Source of the DNA: JBBDIK01 sp964640385 | Lineage (GTDB): Bacteria; Actinomycetota; UBA4738; JBBDHU01 | Direction: 5' to 3' | NCBI GenBank assembly: GCA_964640385.1 | Contig: CAZXFL010000011.1 | Coordinates: forward strand, 1-64,000 | Length of the DNA stretch: 64,000 nt | Shown here: in pieces, positions 50,945-60,076 of the stretch | Position numbering within the stretch: the stretch's first letter is position 1 | Layout: the number at the start of each line of letters is the position of its first letter | Translations under genes and position numbers: made by a program | The notes under the pieces: model-generated | What the model saw: the letters and a program-made list of their open reading frames with translations, nothing else | What the model was told of the DNA's origin: nothing | The model's database searches: none

Positions 50945-52033
50945 ATGACGGAGCGGCGCGACCTCCACCGGCGCGACTTCCTTGCCTACCTCGCCGGCGG
51001 CGCGGGCGGGATGATCCTCGGAACCGCGACGGGGGCGAGTGCCTCCACTGGCGACGCCGCCGCCGCCCCAGGCAACTCCGCCGTTGTGGATGTTCGCGCG
51101 CACGGCGCACAGGGAGACGGCGAGACCGACGACACCGAAGCGGTCCAACGAGCAGCTTCTGCCACTCCCATCGGCAGCATCCTGCTCTTCCCGCCGGGAC
51201 TCTACGTCGTCTCTGACACTATCCAGATGCCACCGAGCATCACGGTCTCGGGAACGGGCCTCGGGGACCTCTCCAGCACCGGGATCAGCGCGCTCACGGT
51301 GATGGGATCTCTGTTCAAGTGGGAGGTCAACACCGCGACCGGTGTCGTCGTGCGAGATCTGACCATCGCCGGACCAAGAGGACTCGGCGGAGGCGACCTC
51401 GCCGGGGACGACCTCGGGTCCTGCGGCTTGGACTTCGGACGCTACGGCTCGCACCTCACACTGTCAAACCTCTATCTGGATGGGTTCACCAACGCGGTCG
51501 TGTTCCGTGGTCAGCAAACGGTTCGCATCGACAACGTCACCTCGAACAACCCCGGGAGCCATGGACTGGCCCTCCTCGGCGCCACGATGTTCACGATCAC
51601 GGGCGGGCTCTTCGGCAACGTGTCCGACCCCACCGATCGCGCCGCGGGTATCTACATCGCGGACTCGGCCTTCATCCGATGTGCCGGTGTCACCGTCGAC
51701 GAAAGTATCGGCAACGCGACCTCGCTCTCCATCCGCAGCGGCAGCGACGTCTCCTTCGAGAGCGGGCTCGTCTACGTCTACGAAGGAGAGGTCGGCATAC
51801 TGATCGGTGACGGTGAGGAGAGCCGGCCTCGGGACGTGACCATCGCGAACTCCGTCGTGATGCCGTTCGGGACCCACGCAGCCGCGAACACCATCAAGAT
51901 CATGCCGGGCGCGCTGGACACGACACTGGACAACGTCACGACGCGTACGCCCCACGGAGGGGGCGACATCGACGACCAGGGAACGGGGACGGTGTCGATC
52001 AACGTGAATCAATCAGGGGTCATCACGAGATGA
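50945..52033 (+). CDS. Tat-exported pectate-lyase-3-like beta-helix protein
   Basis: 362 residues, SD GAAGGGGA upstream. Tat signal with HRRDFLAYLAGGAGGMILG near the N-terminus. The mature part starts VVDVRAHGAQGDGETDDTEAVQRA, the usual opening of pectate-lyase-3/rhamnogalacturonase-type right-handed beta-helices, followed by many short N/G/T-rich turns. Substrate unknown; such folds occur in polysaccharide lyases and phage tailspikes. Overlaps the next small gene as ATGA. Confidence 0.82.
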   Translation: MTERRDLHRRDFLAYLAGGAGGMILGTATGASASTGDAAAAPGNSAVVDVRAHGAQGDGETDDTEAVQRAASATPIGSILLFPPGLYVVSDTIQMPPSITVSGTGLGDLSSTGISALTVMGSLFKWEVNTATGVVVRDLTIAGPRGLGGGDLAGDDLGSCGLDFGRYGSHLTLSNLYLDGFTNAVVFRGQQTVRIDNVTSNNPGSHGLALLGATMFTITGGLFGNVSDPTDRAAGIYIADSAFIRCAGVTVDESIGNATSLSIRSGSDVSFESGLVYVYEGEVGILIGDGEESRPRDVTIANSVVMPFGTHAAANTIKIMPGALDTTLDNVTTRTPHGGGDIDDQGTGTVSINVNQSGVITR

Positions 52034-52425
52034 AGGAGTCGGGCCGGCTCGTGGCTATCCGTGTCGGGCTGGTGGTCGGGGCGCTCCTCGCTTTCGCTAT
52101 CGGCATCGATCAGCACCGCGCCCCCTTGTTCGGACGCCCGGGTTGGCTCGTTCCCGTGGCGATCGGCGGATCCCTCTTCTGTCTCGCGGCCAGAGCCCCG
52201 GTTGGGCTTCCCTTCCGCTTAGGCAAGCCGATCTTGCTGGGCGCGATCCCGGGGCTCCTGATCGTGAACTCCATGTTCGCGTACGAAGGGATCCACGTGA
52301 TGCCTACGGATCTGCATTTCGGCCCGATCTTCGGATGGACCCTTTACGCGGAGGCGATGATGGCGCTCGCCGTACTGGTCGGGGTGGCCCTCGCGTCCGG
52401 CTTCACCGAACGATCGCGAGATTGA
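52030..52425 (+). CDS. Hypothetical four-helix membrane protein
   Basis: 131 residues with about four hydrophobic helices and a short charged tail. Coupled by a 4-bp overlap to the beta-helix gene. Not recognised; no catalytic pattern. Polar loop with MPTDLHFGPIFGW lies between the last helices. Confidence 0.7.
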   Translation: MKESGRLVAIRVGLVVGALLAFAIGIDQHRAPLFGRPGWLVPVAIGGSLFCLAARAPVGLPFRLGKPILLGAIPGLLIVNSMFAYEGIHVMPTDLHFGPIFGWTLYAEAMMALAVLVGVALASGFTERSRD

Positions 52426-52482
52426 CCCAAGGCTTCGCCGAACCGACCGAGCATCAGCGGCTTAGGGCGATCCCTTCGAGTC

Positions 52483-52507
52483 GCAGGTTCAAGTCCTGCC
52501 GGCGCCT
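52483..52507 (+). pseudogene. Fragment of a tRNA gene (T-arm and 3' acceptor strand)
   Basis: T-arm GCAGG-TTCAAGT-CCTGC followed by CGGCGCC and T. No matching 5' acceptor or anticodon arm lies upstream, so it is a 3' remnant of an unknown tRNA, of the kind left at an integration site. Confidence 0.6.
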
Positions 52508-52525
52508 TCAGCGCGAACGTTCAGG

Positions 52526-53914
52526 TCAGGGGGACGAGGTCTGGGCCTTGGATCTCGATCGAAGAGCCGCAGCGATCATGTATATCCCGCCGAAGGTGAG
52601 GAGCAAGATCAGGGGATCGGTTGGGATGCGAACCCTTGGATACCCGACGTCGGTCGTGACCGAAACCATCGCCGTGTAGACCACGAGGGAGAGGGAGATA
52701 CACCAAGTGGAGATCGCTGCTCGGACGCTGAATGGACCCTTCACCGATGCTCCGATCCTTCGGGCCAGAAAGAGTCCGGTGACACCCACGAGCTGGACGA
52801 AGAAAGCCAGGACGAATCCGAAGTGGGCCACCAGGAATGCGGGCGGGAAGTCCCGAGTCGTACTCGGTCCATAGTCGGCGACCTCACCCCCCGTCGACGG
52901 AAGGATGTAGCTCGCGGACGCCGTGGCGACCGAGGCCAGGTATTGACCTGGATGGAGAGCGATCAGACGGAGATTCAGCATGAGCATATGGTTCGAGATC
53001 TCGGCCCGGTCCATATGCAGTTCTTCCTGGAGGTCACGCATGACGGGCCAGACGTACATCTGAGCCATCCCCTTGGGATTCTCAGCCAGTGCCTCGTTCC
53101 GCGCTTGGAGCAGGATCGGCTTCGCGGGCTCGTCGTCCGGCAGATGTTCGACGAAGCCCGCCGTCTTCGTGCTCAGATTCCAGCCCAGGAGCGGTGAGAA
53201 GCCCACGTACCCGAAGCGGGCGGCGTTGAGGACGATCATCCCTCCTATCAGGACCACAGATCCTGCGACGAGCAGCCCCGAGGACCGTACGGCCCGACGC
53301 CGGGATCCCTTTCGCGAGAGCCACCCCAGTACGGCGACGGCCATCAGCACCCCGAAGAGTTGGTAGGTGGGCCTCACAAAGGCAGCGGCCGCGATAGAGG
53401 ATCCGGCCAGCAAGGCGTCACTCCGTTTTCCGCGCTCGGTCCACCGGACGAGGAAAAGGGCGGTAAGGGTGACAAGGAGCTCGCACGACGCCTCGGTTCC
53501 TCCAACTGTCACCCTCTGCATCATCGGGGGACTGAGAAGTACGAGCGCTAGGGCAAGCAGGGCCGGAGACGGAAGGGCGAAGCGTCGAGCAAGCGCAAGG
53601 ATGATCCACGTGGTAGCCAGGTGGGAGAGGAGTTGGACGAAGAAGAGGGCCGACGTAAGGTGATCCTGGCTGCCGGTTAGCGCAAGGATCGCAGGGTACC
53701 CGAGCGTGCGGTAGGGGAGAAGGTCCAAGCTAGGCTCGACCAGCGCATCGCGGAGCTCGAAGACCCCGTACTGATAAGACAGCGTATCGGGCGTTTCCCG
53801 CGGAGTTGTTCCCCACAAGGCAACACAGGCGATGGAGCCCAGCGCCATGAGGACGATGACCCAGACAGCGATCCTGCGCGGCACACCAAGTACGGTTTCG
53901 GCGTCAGCCTTCAT
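52526..53914 (-). CDS. Polytopic GT-C-type glycosyltransferase-like membrane protein
   Basis: 462 residues with about ten membrane helices. An early loop has TPRETPDTLSYQYG with an acidic pair after the first helix, similar to the Asp motif of polyprenyl-phosphate-sugar-dependent GT-C/ArnT-like enzymes. PYRTLGYPAILAL and later GWNLSTKTAGFVEH loops are typical of family members. ATG 53914 (GGAG 6 nt upstream) is preferred to ATG 53926. Acceptor and donor unknown. Nearest neighbours do not help. Confidence 0.65.
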   Translation of the reverse strand: MKADAETVLGVPRRIAVWVIVLMALGSIACVALWGTTPRETPDTLSYQYGVFELRDALVEPSLDLLPYRTLGYPAILALTGSQDHLTSALFFVQLLSHLATTWIILALARRFALPSPALLALALVLLSPPMMQRVTVGGTEASCELLVTLTALFLVRWTERGKRSDALLAGSSIAAAAFVRPTYQLFGVLMAVAVLGWLSRKGSRRRAVRSSGLLVAGSVVLIGGMIVLNAARFGYVGFSPLLGWNLSTKTAGFVEHLPDDEPAKPILLQARNEALAENPKGMAQMYVWPVMRDLQEELHMDRAEISNHMLMLNLRLIALHPGQYLASVATASASYILPSTGGEVADYGPSTTRDFPPAFLVAHFGFVLAFFVQLVGVTGLFLARRIGASVKGPFSVRAAISTWCISLSLVVYTAMVSVTTDVGYPRVRIPTDPLILLLTFGGIYMIAAALRSRSKAQTSSP

Positions 53915-54086
53915 CCTCTTCTCCATCCGGGCCGGCGTCTTCAGTCGGGCAAGAAGCAGATTCTATCTACCCCCCGAAGGGTCCTGAGATCTATCGCGCC
54001 TGAGCGCGCTCCTGTGAGCGAAACGCTCTCAGTCACCACCCATCGACGCGAACCATCGAATGCGCGACTAGCGGCACAACTTCTGG

Positions 54087-54173
54087 CGGGAGGAGTGGGA
54101 TTCGAACCCACGATCGAGTTGCCCCGATAACGGTTTTCAAGACCGTCGCCTTCGTCCGCTCGGCCATCCTCCC
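54087..54173 (-). tRNA. tRNA-Ser (anticodon TGA)
   Basis: Type-II tRNA of 87 nt plus encoded CCA (54084-54086). Acceptor GGGAGGA/TCCTCCC, anticodon stem ACGGT/ACCGT with loop CTTGAAA, T-arm GTGGG-TTCGAAT-CCCAC. Reads UCA and more. Not tRNA-Sec (which would be TCA). Confidence 0.96.
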
Positions 54174-54214
54174 TTGCGGACTTTACTACTGAGGGAGCGT
54201 GCCCCCGGGAGGGC

Positions 54215-55213
54215 TCAGCTGGTCACTTCACGCACGAACTGCAGTTCTGCGTCGTAGCCGGCGACGACGGCTCCCGGCACGGTGATCGGCCGGAACTGCA
54301 GAGTCATGTGGTTGGTCAGGCTCACTGTTGAACCGACGATCTGACCTGCCCAGCCGGACGAGTTGTTGTTGGCGAAGCTGACGTTGCAGGGCGTGTAGAC
54401 GAATGTGTTCAGACCGTTGAGGACCGTCAGGTTCGAGGTCGTGATCGTCCCGCCGGTCGTGCAGTTGGGTGACCCGGTCGTCGGATAGGGCACCATCAGG
54501 AACAGGTCGAAGGTCCCACCGACACCGTTGAGCGTCACGCGCTGACTGGTCGAGATGGTCCCGTTAGTGATGATCGCTATGTTGCCCCGAAGGTTCACCG
54601 TCGAGTTGTTCGTCCACGACAGCGCGCAGTTCGCGGTGATCCTCACGACGTAGCTGCCCACCGGGCCGGAGTCGACGAACGCCTTCGCTGTCGCGCAGCT
54701 CGTGTAGGTGTTCACCGTGTAGCCCGCGGCCTGCCATGCCGTCTGCGTCGCCGAGTCCCACTTGAGCTGCGGGAAGGTGTGCTGGGGCGGGGCTCCTTGT
54801 GGGGACATCGGGGTCTGTGTGCCGGTCACCGATGAGGAGCCCGAGAGCGTGATCGAGGTCCCGGCCCGGGCGTCGCCCTGCACGGCCGAGTTGTTCGATA
54901 GAGAAACCGAGGACGTGGATGACGTCGTTTCCGAGCCGATCGTCGCGCCGTTGGAGACCGAAACGGCGCTGTTAGCCCACACGCCTCCGCCGAACGTTCC
55001 GGAGTTGCTGATGGTGGCGGATCCCTGCGCGTAGACCGGGCCTTCCACGGTGACGTTGTTGGTCGACGTGAAGTTCCCGTTCGTGTAGATGCCGGCGTCG
55101 TTGAGGATGTCATCCTGGAGCGTCAACTGGTTCCCCAAGGTCAGGCTCTGGTCCGCGAAGATGGCCTGGCCGAACCCGCCGTAGTTCGGTGACAGCGCGA
55201 CGCTCGCCTGCAT
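54215..55213 (-). CDS. PilX-like exported protein, N-terminally truncated second copy
   Basis: 332 residues from ATG 55213. Homologous along its length to residues about 175-488 of the gene upstream: YGGFG.AIFA, YTNG.FT, GDARAGT, YTVNTYTSCATAKAF, VVRITANCALSWTNNS, LVYTPC, ending VREVTS. The frame stays open and homologous above the ATG (ATALVSSVGSDGANGREVDRQ) up to just after the upstream gene's stop. It lacks the prepilin-like helix of copy 1, so it cannot be exported the same way unless the missing start was lost in assembly. Sequence divergence with an intact frame suggests it is functional. Confidence 0.6.
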   Translation of the reverse strand: MQASVALSPNYGGFGQAIFADQSLTLGNQLTLQDDILNDAGIYTNGNFTSTNNVTVEGPVYAQGSATISNSGTFGGGVWANSAVSVSNGATIGSETTSSTSSVSLSNNSAVQGDARAGTSITLSGSSSVTGTQTPMSPQGAPPQHTFPQLKWDSATQTAWQAAGYTVNTYTSCATAKAFVDSGPVGSYVVRITANCALSWTNNSTVNLRGNIAIITNGTISTSQRVTLNGVGGTFDLFLMVPYPTTGSPNCTTGGTITTSNLTVLNGLNTFVYTPCNVSFANNNSSGWAGQIVGSTVSLTNHMTLQFRPITVPGAVVAGYDAELQFVREVTS

Positions 55214-55283
55214 CTGGCGATCGACCTCGCGCCCGTTGGCACCGTCGCTCCCGACCGAGGAGACCAGGGCGGTGGCCGCGCGG

Positions 55284-56750
55284 CTAGACCTCGCGGATGT
55301 ACGAGAGGTAGGCGTCGTACCCGACGATGTTGGCGCTCGGGACCGTGATTGGGACGAAATTGAGCTCCATCTGGTTCGTCAGGATGACCTGTCCGCCGAT
55401 CAGTTGCCCGTTCCAGCCACCGCTGTTGTTGTTGCCGAAACTGATCGTGCAGGGCGTGTAGACGAAGGTGTTGAGGTTGTTCAGCTGGGTGAGGTTCGAC
55501 ACGCTGATCGTCCCCTGTCCGGTACAGTTCGGCGACCCCACGCTCGGATAAGGAACGATCAGGAACAGGTTGCGCTCTGCACCGACGCCGGTCAGCGTCG
55601 TGTTGTTGACCGTCGTGATCGAGCCGTCCGTGATGATCGCCAGGTTGCCGTTCAGCTCGACGTCGGAGTTATTCGACCACGACAGCGCGCAGTTCGTAGC
55701 GATCCGTACCACGTAGTCCCCCGTGAATCCAGATTCGATGAAGGCCTTCGCCGTGGCACAGTTGGTGTAGGTATTCACCGTGTAGCCGGCATCCTCCCAC
55801 TCCGCTTGGACCTCGGTGTCCCACGGGAGTTGCGGGAACTCCTGTAGCGGAGGCGGCCCTTGAGGCGCGTTCTGTGTCTGCGTACCCGTGATCTGTGTCC
55901 CATCGTGGGTGATCGTCGTGCCGGCCCGGGCATCTCCCTGGATCAGCGCGGAGTTCTCGAGCGTGATCGAGGAGGTGGACGACGTGACCTCACCGAACAC
56001 CGAGACGCTGTTCGCCATGTGAACCTCGTCGTTCGCCCAGACGCCCGTGAACACCGTCCCGCTGTTCTCCAGGAGGGCAGCACCCTGCGCGTACACCTTG
56101 CCGTGGACCTCGGTGTTGTTGCTCGTGGTGAAGTCCCCGTTCGTATACAGATCGGCGTCGTCGCCGATGTTCCCCAAGACCGTGAGCTGGTTGACGAGGC
56201 TCAGCCCCTGCTGGGCGAAGATCGCGTTGCCGAAGCCTCCGTAGATGGGAGAGAGGCGCACATGCGCTTGCATCGTCCGGCTTACGTGCTGCGTCGCCCC
56301 GATCGTGCCCACCGCCGTGACCAGGGCGGTGTCCGGCTCGGCGTCGTCGGTGCACGCCAGTTCGGCGCCAGCCTCGTCGAAGATCTGTACCGTTGCGGTC
56401 CAGGTTGCCCGGGTCGCGACCAGCTCGCCGGTCTCCGGATCGCAGACGGCTTGGCCGACCGCGTTCTCCAAGGAGCCGAGGAAGCCGTCCACGCCGGTCT
56501 CGGCGGCGGTGATCGCCTGGAGCCGCTTGTTGTCGTAAGCCGCGCTATCCGTGGCGTGCAACGAGAGTTGGAAGACCGCAACGCTCAGGCTGACGAGCAC
56601 CATCGAAACCAAAAGGACGACGATAAGCGCGATCCCGTCCTCTTGCTGGAGCCGATCGACGAGCGCGCGTCGATGGACGTTGAGCCCTCGGAATCGAGGG
56701 GCGGATCCGCCTTCCCGCGGCGGGCATATGGGACGTGTCCGTCCAGCCAT
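55284..56750 (-). CDS. PilX-like exported protein with prepilin-type helix, copy 1
   Basis: 488 residues, SD GGAGAGG before ATG 56750. A short N-terminal region, then a hydrophobic helix DGIALIVVLLVSMVLVSLSVAVF (about 42-64) preceded by a charged segment, as in PilX/TadG-like pilus assembly proteins. Middle: ITAAETGVDGFLGSLENAVG. The C-terminal two thirds is a secreted beta-rich region of T/S/N-rich turns with paired cysteines (NCATAKAF ... NCALSW ... CTGQG ... YTPC). A pilus-minor or surface role is plausible. A related gene follows 70 bp downstream. Confidence 0.7.
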   Translation of the reverse strand: MAGRTRPICPPREGGSAPRFRGLNVHRRALVDRLQQEDGIALIVVLLVSMVLVSLSVAVFQLSLHATDSAAYDNKRLQAITAAETGVDGFLGSLENAVGQAVCDPETGELVATRATWTATVQIFDEAGAELACTDDAEPDTALVTAVGTIGATQHVSRTMQAHVRLSPIYGGFGNAIFAQQGLSLVNQLTVLGNIGDDADLYTNGDFTTSNNTEVHGKVYAQGAALLENSGTVFTGVWANDEVHMANSVSVFGEVTSSTSSITLENSALIQGDARAGTTITHDGTQITGTQTQNAPQGPPPLQEFPQLPWDTEVQAEWEDAGYTVNTYTNCATAKAFIESGFTGDYVVRIATNCALSWSNNSDVELNGNLAIITDGSITTVNNTTLTGVGAERNLFLIVPYPSVGSPNCTGQGTISVSNLTQLNNLNTFVYTPCTISFGNNNSGGWNGQLIGGQVILTNQMELNFVPITVPSANIVGYDAYLSYIREV

Positions 56751-56787
56751 TACCCTCTCCTCTCCGCCCCGAAGGGCCGGAGGCGAG

Positions 56788-56820
56788 GGAAGCACCCGGG
56801 AAGCACCCGGGAAGCACACC
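56788..56820. repeat. Short tandem direct repeat (11-nt unit AGCACCCGGGA)
   Basis: Two perfect copies plus a partial copy of AGCACCCGGGA in the region before the PilX-like gene start. Adjacent complementary blocks (CCTCTCCGCC / GGAGGCGAGG) can form a hairpin in the leader. Confidence 0.65.
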
Positions 56821-56942
56821 CGCGGGCCGAAGCCCGTACTCCTAATCCACTTTTCGGCAGCAGAGCTACTGCACTTTAGGTAGCTGCCACGTATCGGTCA
56901 ATAGCCCTAGGCCGGATGACGGATACGCCTCTGCCGGCGTGC

Positions 56943-58211
56943 TCAGCTCGAAGGCTGAAGGACCCAGCAGGACTCAGGCAGGTAGGGACGCAGCTTCTCG
57001 GGCATCTCGACCGAGCCGTCCGACCGCTGGTGGTTCTCGAGGAGGGCGATGATGGTCCGGCCGATCGCGGTCGCCGTCCCGTTCAGGGTGTGGATCATCA
57101 CGTTGCCCTGGTCTGTGCGGTACCGGGTGTTCAAGCGGCGGGCTTGATAGTCCGTGCAGTTGGAGCAGGACGTAAGTTCGCGGAAGCGCTGCTGTCCCGG
57201 GAGCCAGCCCTCGATGTCGTACTTCTTCGCCGCCGCACTGCCTAGATCGCCCGCGGCGATGTTCACGACCCGGTAGGGGATGTCGAGGTTCCCGACGATC
57301 TCCTCTTCGATCCCGACCAGATACTCATGTTCGTCCCAGGATTCCTCCGGCCGCGTGAACGTGAACATCTCGACCTTGTCGAACTGATGCACGCGGAACA
57401 TGCCGCCGAGGTCTTTGCCGTAACTACTGGCTTCCCGCCGGAAGCAGGTGGAGTAACCCGCGTACCGCAGTGGCAGATCGTCCGCCTCGAGGATCTCGTC
57501 CATGTGGAAGGCCGCCAGCGGGACCTCCGACGTGCCAACCAGGTAGAGGTCCTCCTCCTGTGTCGTGTAGACCTGCCCTTCGGCGTCCGGTAGGAAACCG
57601 GTGCCGAACATCGCTTCCTCCCGCACGAGGACCGGCGGGATGACCGGCGTGAATCCCTTGTTCATCAAGATGTCGAGGGCGTGCCGCACCAAGGCCCACT
57701 GCACCATCACCAACGGACCGAGCAAGTAGACGAAGCGTGAACCGGAGGTCTTCGCGCCGCGTTCGACGTCCAGGACCCCGAGGAGTGTCCCGAGTTCGAC
57801 GTGATTCCGCGGTTCGAAATCGAAACTCGCCGGCTCACCGTGCTTGCGGATCTGGACGGCGTCCTCATCGGTGAACCCGTCGGGCGCGCTCTCATGGGGG
57901 ACGTTCGGCGTCGAAGCGAGCAGGTCCTTCAGCCGCTGCTCCTGGTCTTCGAGCTGCGGCTCGAACTCCTTGATCTGGGCGGAAACCTGGCTCACCTCCT
58001 GGATCAGGCGCTGCTTCTCGTCGCCCTCCGCTCCTCCGATCGCCTTCGAAGCGCGGTTCTGCTCCGCGCGCAGGGCCTCGACCTGTGCGGTGAGTTCGCG
58101 ACGCCCGGCGTCGGCCGCTAGGAGCTCGTCGACCGCCTCCGCCAGACCGCGCCGTCCGAGACCCGCGCGGAAGGGGGCAGGGTCGTCACGGAGCGCCTTG
58201 AGATCGAGCAC
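56943..58211 (-). CDS. serS: Seryl-tRNA synthetase
   Basis: 422 residues from GTG 58211. N-terminal coiled-coil arm (residues about 30-100) that grips the long variable arm of tRNA-Ser, then class-II motifs: motif 2 CFRREA and GTSEVPLAAFH, motif 3 NGTATAIGRTIIALLENHQ. It also charges tRNA-Sec with serine, the substrate of SelA. Downstream of a bactofilin gene on the same strand (9 bp). Confidence 0.97.
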   Translation of the reverse strand: MLDLKALRDDPAPFRAGLGRRGLAEAVDELLAADAGRRELTAQVEALRAEQNRASKAIGGAEGDEKQRLIQEVSQVSAQIKEFEPQLEDQEQRLKDLLASTPNVPHESAPDGFTDEDAVQIRKHGEPASFDFEPRNHVELGTLLGVLDVERGAKTSGSRFVYLLGPLVMVQWALVRHALDILMNKGFTPVIPPVLVREEAMFGTGFLPDAEGQVYTTQEEDLYLVGTSEVPLAAFHMDEILEADDLPLRYAGYSTCFRREASSYGKDLGGMFRVHQFDKVEMFTFTRPEESWDEHEYLVGIEEEIVGNLDIPYRVVNIAAGDLGSAAAKKYDIEGWLPGQQRFRELTSCSNCTDYQARRLNTRYRTDQGNVMIHTLNGTATAIGRTIIALLENHQRSDGSVEMPEKLRPYLPESCWVLQPSS

Positions 58212-58220
58212 GGGGAACCG

Positions 58221-58745
58221 CTAGGGCACGCGGGTCGACTCGGGAACGGCGGCGGCCTTCTGGTCACCGGCCGGCGCCTGTTTCCCCGACTGCTGTTGCG
58301 GTTGCGATCGGGGCTGCGCAGGCGCAGGGGCCGCCGGAGTCGTCGGGGTCGTGACCTCGCTTCCCATGATGCTCTGGCCGGTGAAGGTCCCGCCCTCTTG
58401 GATGACCAGGGTCTTCGAAGTGATGTTGCCCTCGATCTTTCCGCCGCGGGCAAGCTCGGCCGTGCCCTTCACGACGATATCTCCCTTGAAGGTGCCCCCG
58501 ACCGACACGTTGGCCGCCTTGATATCCGCATCGACGACGCTCTGCTCGGAGAGCAGGACGTCGCCTTCGGCCTGGATGCTGCCCTTCAGCTGACCATCCA
58601 CCCGGAGCGACCCAGCGGACACGACGGTCCCCTCGAGCTTGGCTCCTTGGCCGATGATGGTGACCTCGCCGCCGCTCTGCTCTGCCATCTTCCTTACCCC
58701 CTGCCGCAGTTCTTCCTCTGGCTGTTCGTCGCGCTTCCAGATCAT
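58221..58745 (-). CDS. Bactofilin
   Basis: 174 residues. Central bactofilin (DUF583) beta-helix core: SAGSLRVDGQLKGSIQAEGDVLLSEQSVVDADIKAANVSVGGTFKGDIV, with the regular G-x-V/I spacing, followed by a Pro/Gln/Ala-rich tail. It polymerises to membrane-associated filaments that organise the cell. Overlaps the DUF4446 gene as ATGA. Confidence 0.92.
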   Translation of the reverse strand: MIWKRDEQPEEELRQGVRKMAEQSGGEVTIIGQGAKLEGTVVSAGSLRVDGQLKGSIQAEGDVLLSEQSVVDADIKAANVSVGGTFKGDIVVKGTAELARGGKIEGNITSKTLVIQEGGTFTGQSIMGSEVTTPTTPAAPAPAQPRSQPQQQSGKQAPAGDQKAAAVPESTRVP

Positions 58746-59236
58746 CCTGCGCTCACCGCCTCCCGGGGCCCCGCGAGTGCTTGATGGATCGCTGCATCCT
58801 CTTCTTCGGACAGATTATGCGAACTCCCCCCCCTGCTGATCGGTTTGGCATATACCCGCGTGTCCTGCCGACCATTGATCGAGGTGATGACCACCCCGTC
58901 ACCACGGTCATCCAACAGGGCGCAGGAGAAGGAGAGCCGTCCCCCGACATCCTCGAACGCATCGTAGCGGACCATCCCCACATGCTGAACGGCACCGCGC
59001 AGGACGCCGCCCTGCCGCCGGCTTTCAGCCGCGAGCTTGCGCAGCGCAGACTCGATCCGGGCCATCTTGTCCGCCTGCCCGGCGAGGATCTGCTCGAGCG
59101 CGTCGTCCATCTGGACCGGGCCATCGGCGCGGCGCGCGTTCCGGCTCGCCGTCGCCATCAAGATGCCGATCGCGACGACGCTCAAGGCAACGCTCACGAG
59201 CGCGATGATCGTCAGGGTTTCATTCGAGAATGCCAC
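58742..59236 (-). CDS. DUF4446 membrane protein
   Basis: 164 residues. One N-terminal helix (LTIIALVSVALSVVAIGILMA), a coiled segment, and the typical FAFEDVGGRLSFSCALLDD.GDGVVITSINGRQDTRVYAKPI block of DUF4446. Function unknown; coupling with bactofilin suggests a cytoskeletal partner. The divergent larB gene begins 70 bp upstream. Confidence 0.88.
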   Translation of the reverse strand: MAFSNETLTIIALVSVALSVVAIGILMATASRNARRADGPVQMDDALEQILAGQADKMARIESALRKLAAESRRQGGVLRGAVQHVGMVRYDAFEDVGGRLSFSCALLDDRGDGVVITSINGRQDTRVYAKPISRGGSSHNLSEEEDAAIHQALAGPREAVSAG

Positions 59237-59305
59237 GGAGGCTTCATCCTCCAGAAAACCGGGGCTGACCTGCTGTGATGGTTCGCATCATACTATGAGG
59301 CCTCT

Positions 59306-60076
59306 GTGGACCCTCGCACACTCTCCGAACTCCTCGACCGCGTCGCCCAGGGAGAGCTGAGCGCCGACGACGCCGCGGCCCAACTGCAGCATCTGCCGTA
59401 CGAGGTCCTGGCCGATTCGCGTATCGATCACGACAGGGAACTGCGGACGGGGCAATCGGAAGCCGTCTACGGACCGGGGAAAACGCCCGACCAGGTTCGC
59501 GATGCAGTGCGCTCGCTGGTGCGACACGCCGGCGGTGCTCTCTTCCTGACCCGAGCGACGCCCGAGCAGTTCGCGGCCGCACTCGACGCCGCCCCGGAGG
59601 CAACCTACGACGAACGGTCCGGCCTCGTCGTCGTCGCCCGGGTCCCAGGCGACGAGCCGCTCGGCACCGTCGCGGTGGTGTCGGCGGGAACCTCGGACCT
59701 GCCCGTCGCCGAAGAGGCGGCTCTCACGTGCGAGGCATTGGCCCTGAAGGTCCACCGGATCGCCGACGTCGGCGTCGCCGGGATCCAGCGCGTCCTGGAC
59801 GTGCGCGATGACATCGAGGCGGCCGACTGCGTCATCGTGGTGGCGGGCATGGAGGGTGCGCTCCCGTCGGTCGTGTCGGGGCTCACGTCCCGGCCGGTCG
59901 TCGCGGTCCCCACCAACGTGGGATACGGCGCGGCGTTCGAAGGCGTCACGGCGCTGCTCGCGATGCTCTCGGGTTGCGCTCCGGGGGTCGCCGTGGTCAA
60001 CATCGACAACGGATTCGGCGCGGCGCACGTCGCGCACCGGATCGTCCGAACGTCGTTTGCGCGGGAGGCACCGTGA
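59306..60076 (+). CDS. larB: Nickel-pincer cofactor biosynthesis protein LarB
   Basis: 256 residues from GTG 59306. The C-terminal AIR-carboxylase (PurE-like) domain has VAVVSAGTSDLPVAEEAA near residue 120 and VIVVAGMEGALPSVVSGL later; the N-terminal helix bundle is typical. LarB carboxylates NaAD in the first step of nickel-pincer nucleotide synthesis. A -10-like TACTAT (59291-59296) ends 9 nt before. larC overlaps by GTGA. larE is not in the window. Confidence 0.94.
   Translation: MDPRTLSELLDRVAQGELSADDAAAQLQHLPYEVLADSRIDHDRELRTGQSEAVYGPGKTPDQVRDAVRSLVRHAGGALFLTRATPEQFAAALDAAPEATYDERSGLVVVARVPGDEPLGTVAVVSAGTSDLPVAEEAALTCEALALKVHRIADVGVAGIQRVLDVRDDIEAADCVIVVAGMEGALPSVVSGLTSRPVVAVPTNVGYGAAFEGVTALLAMLSGCAPGVAVVNIDNGFGAAHVAHRIVRTSFAREAP

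Noticed and set aside
54087..54173. tRNA-Sec (selC)
   Set aside because: Anticodon is TGA on the coding strand with a 7-bp acceptor, so it is an ordinary tRNA-Ser.
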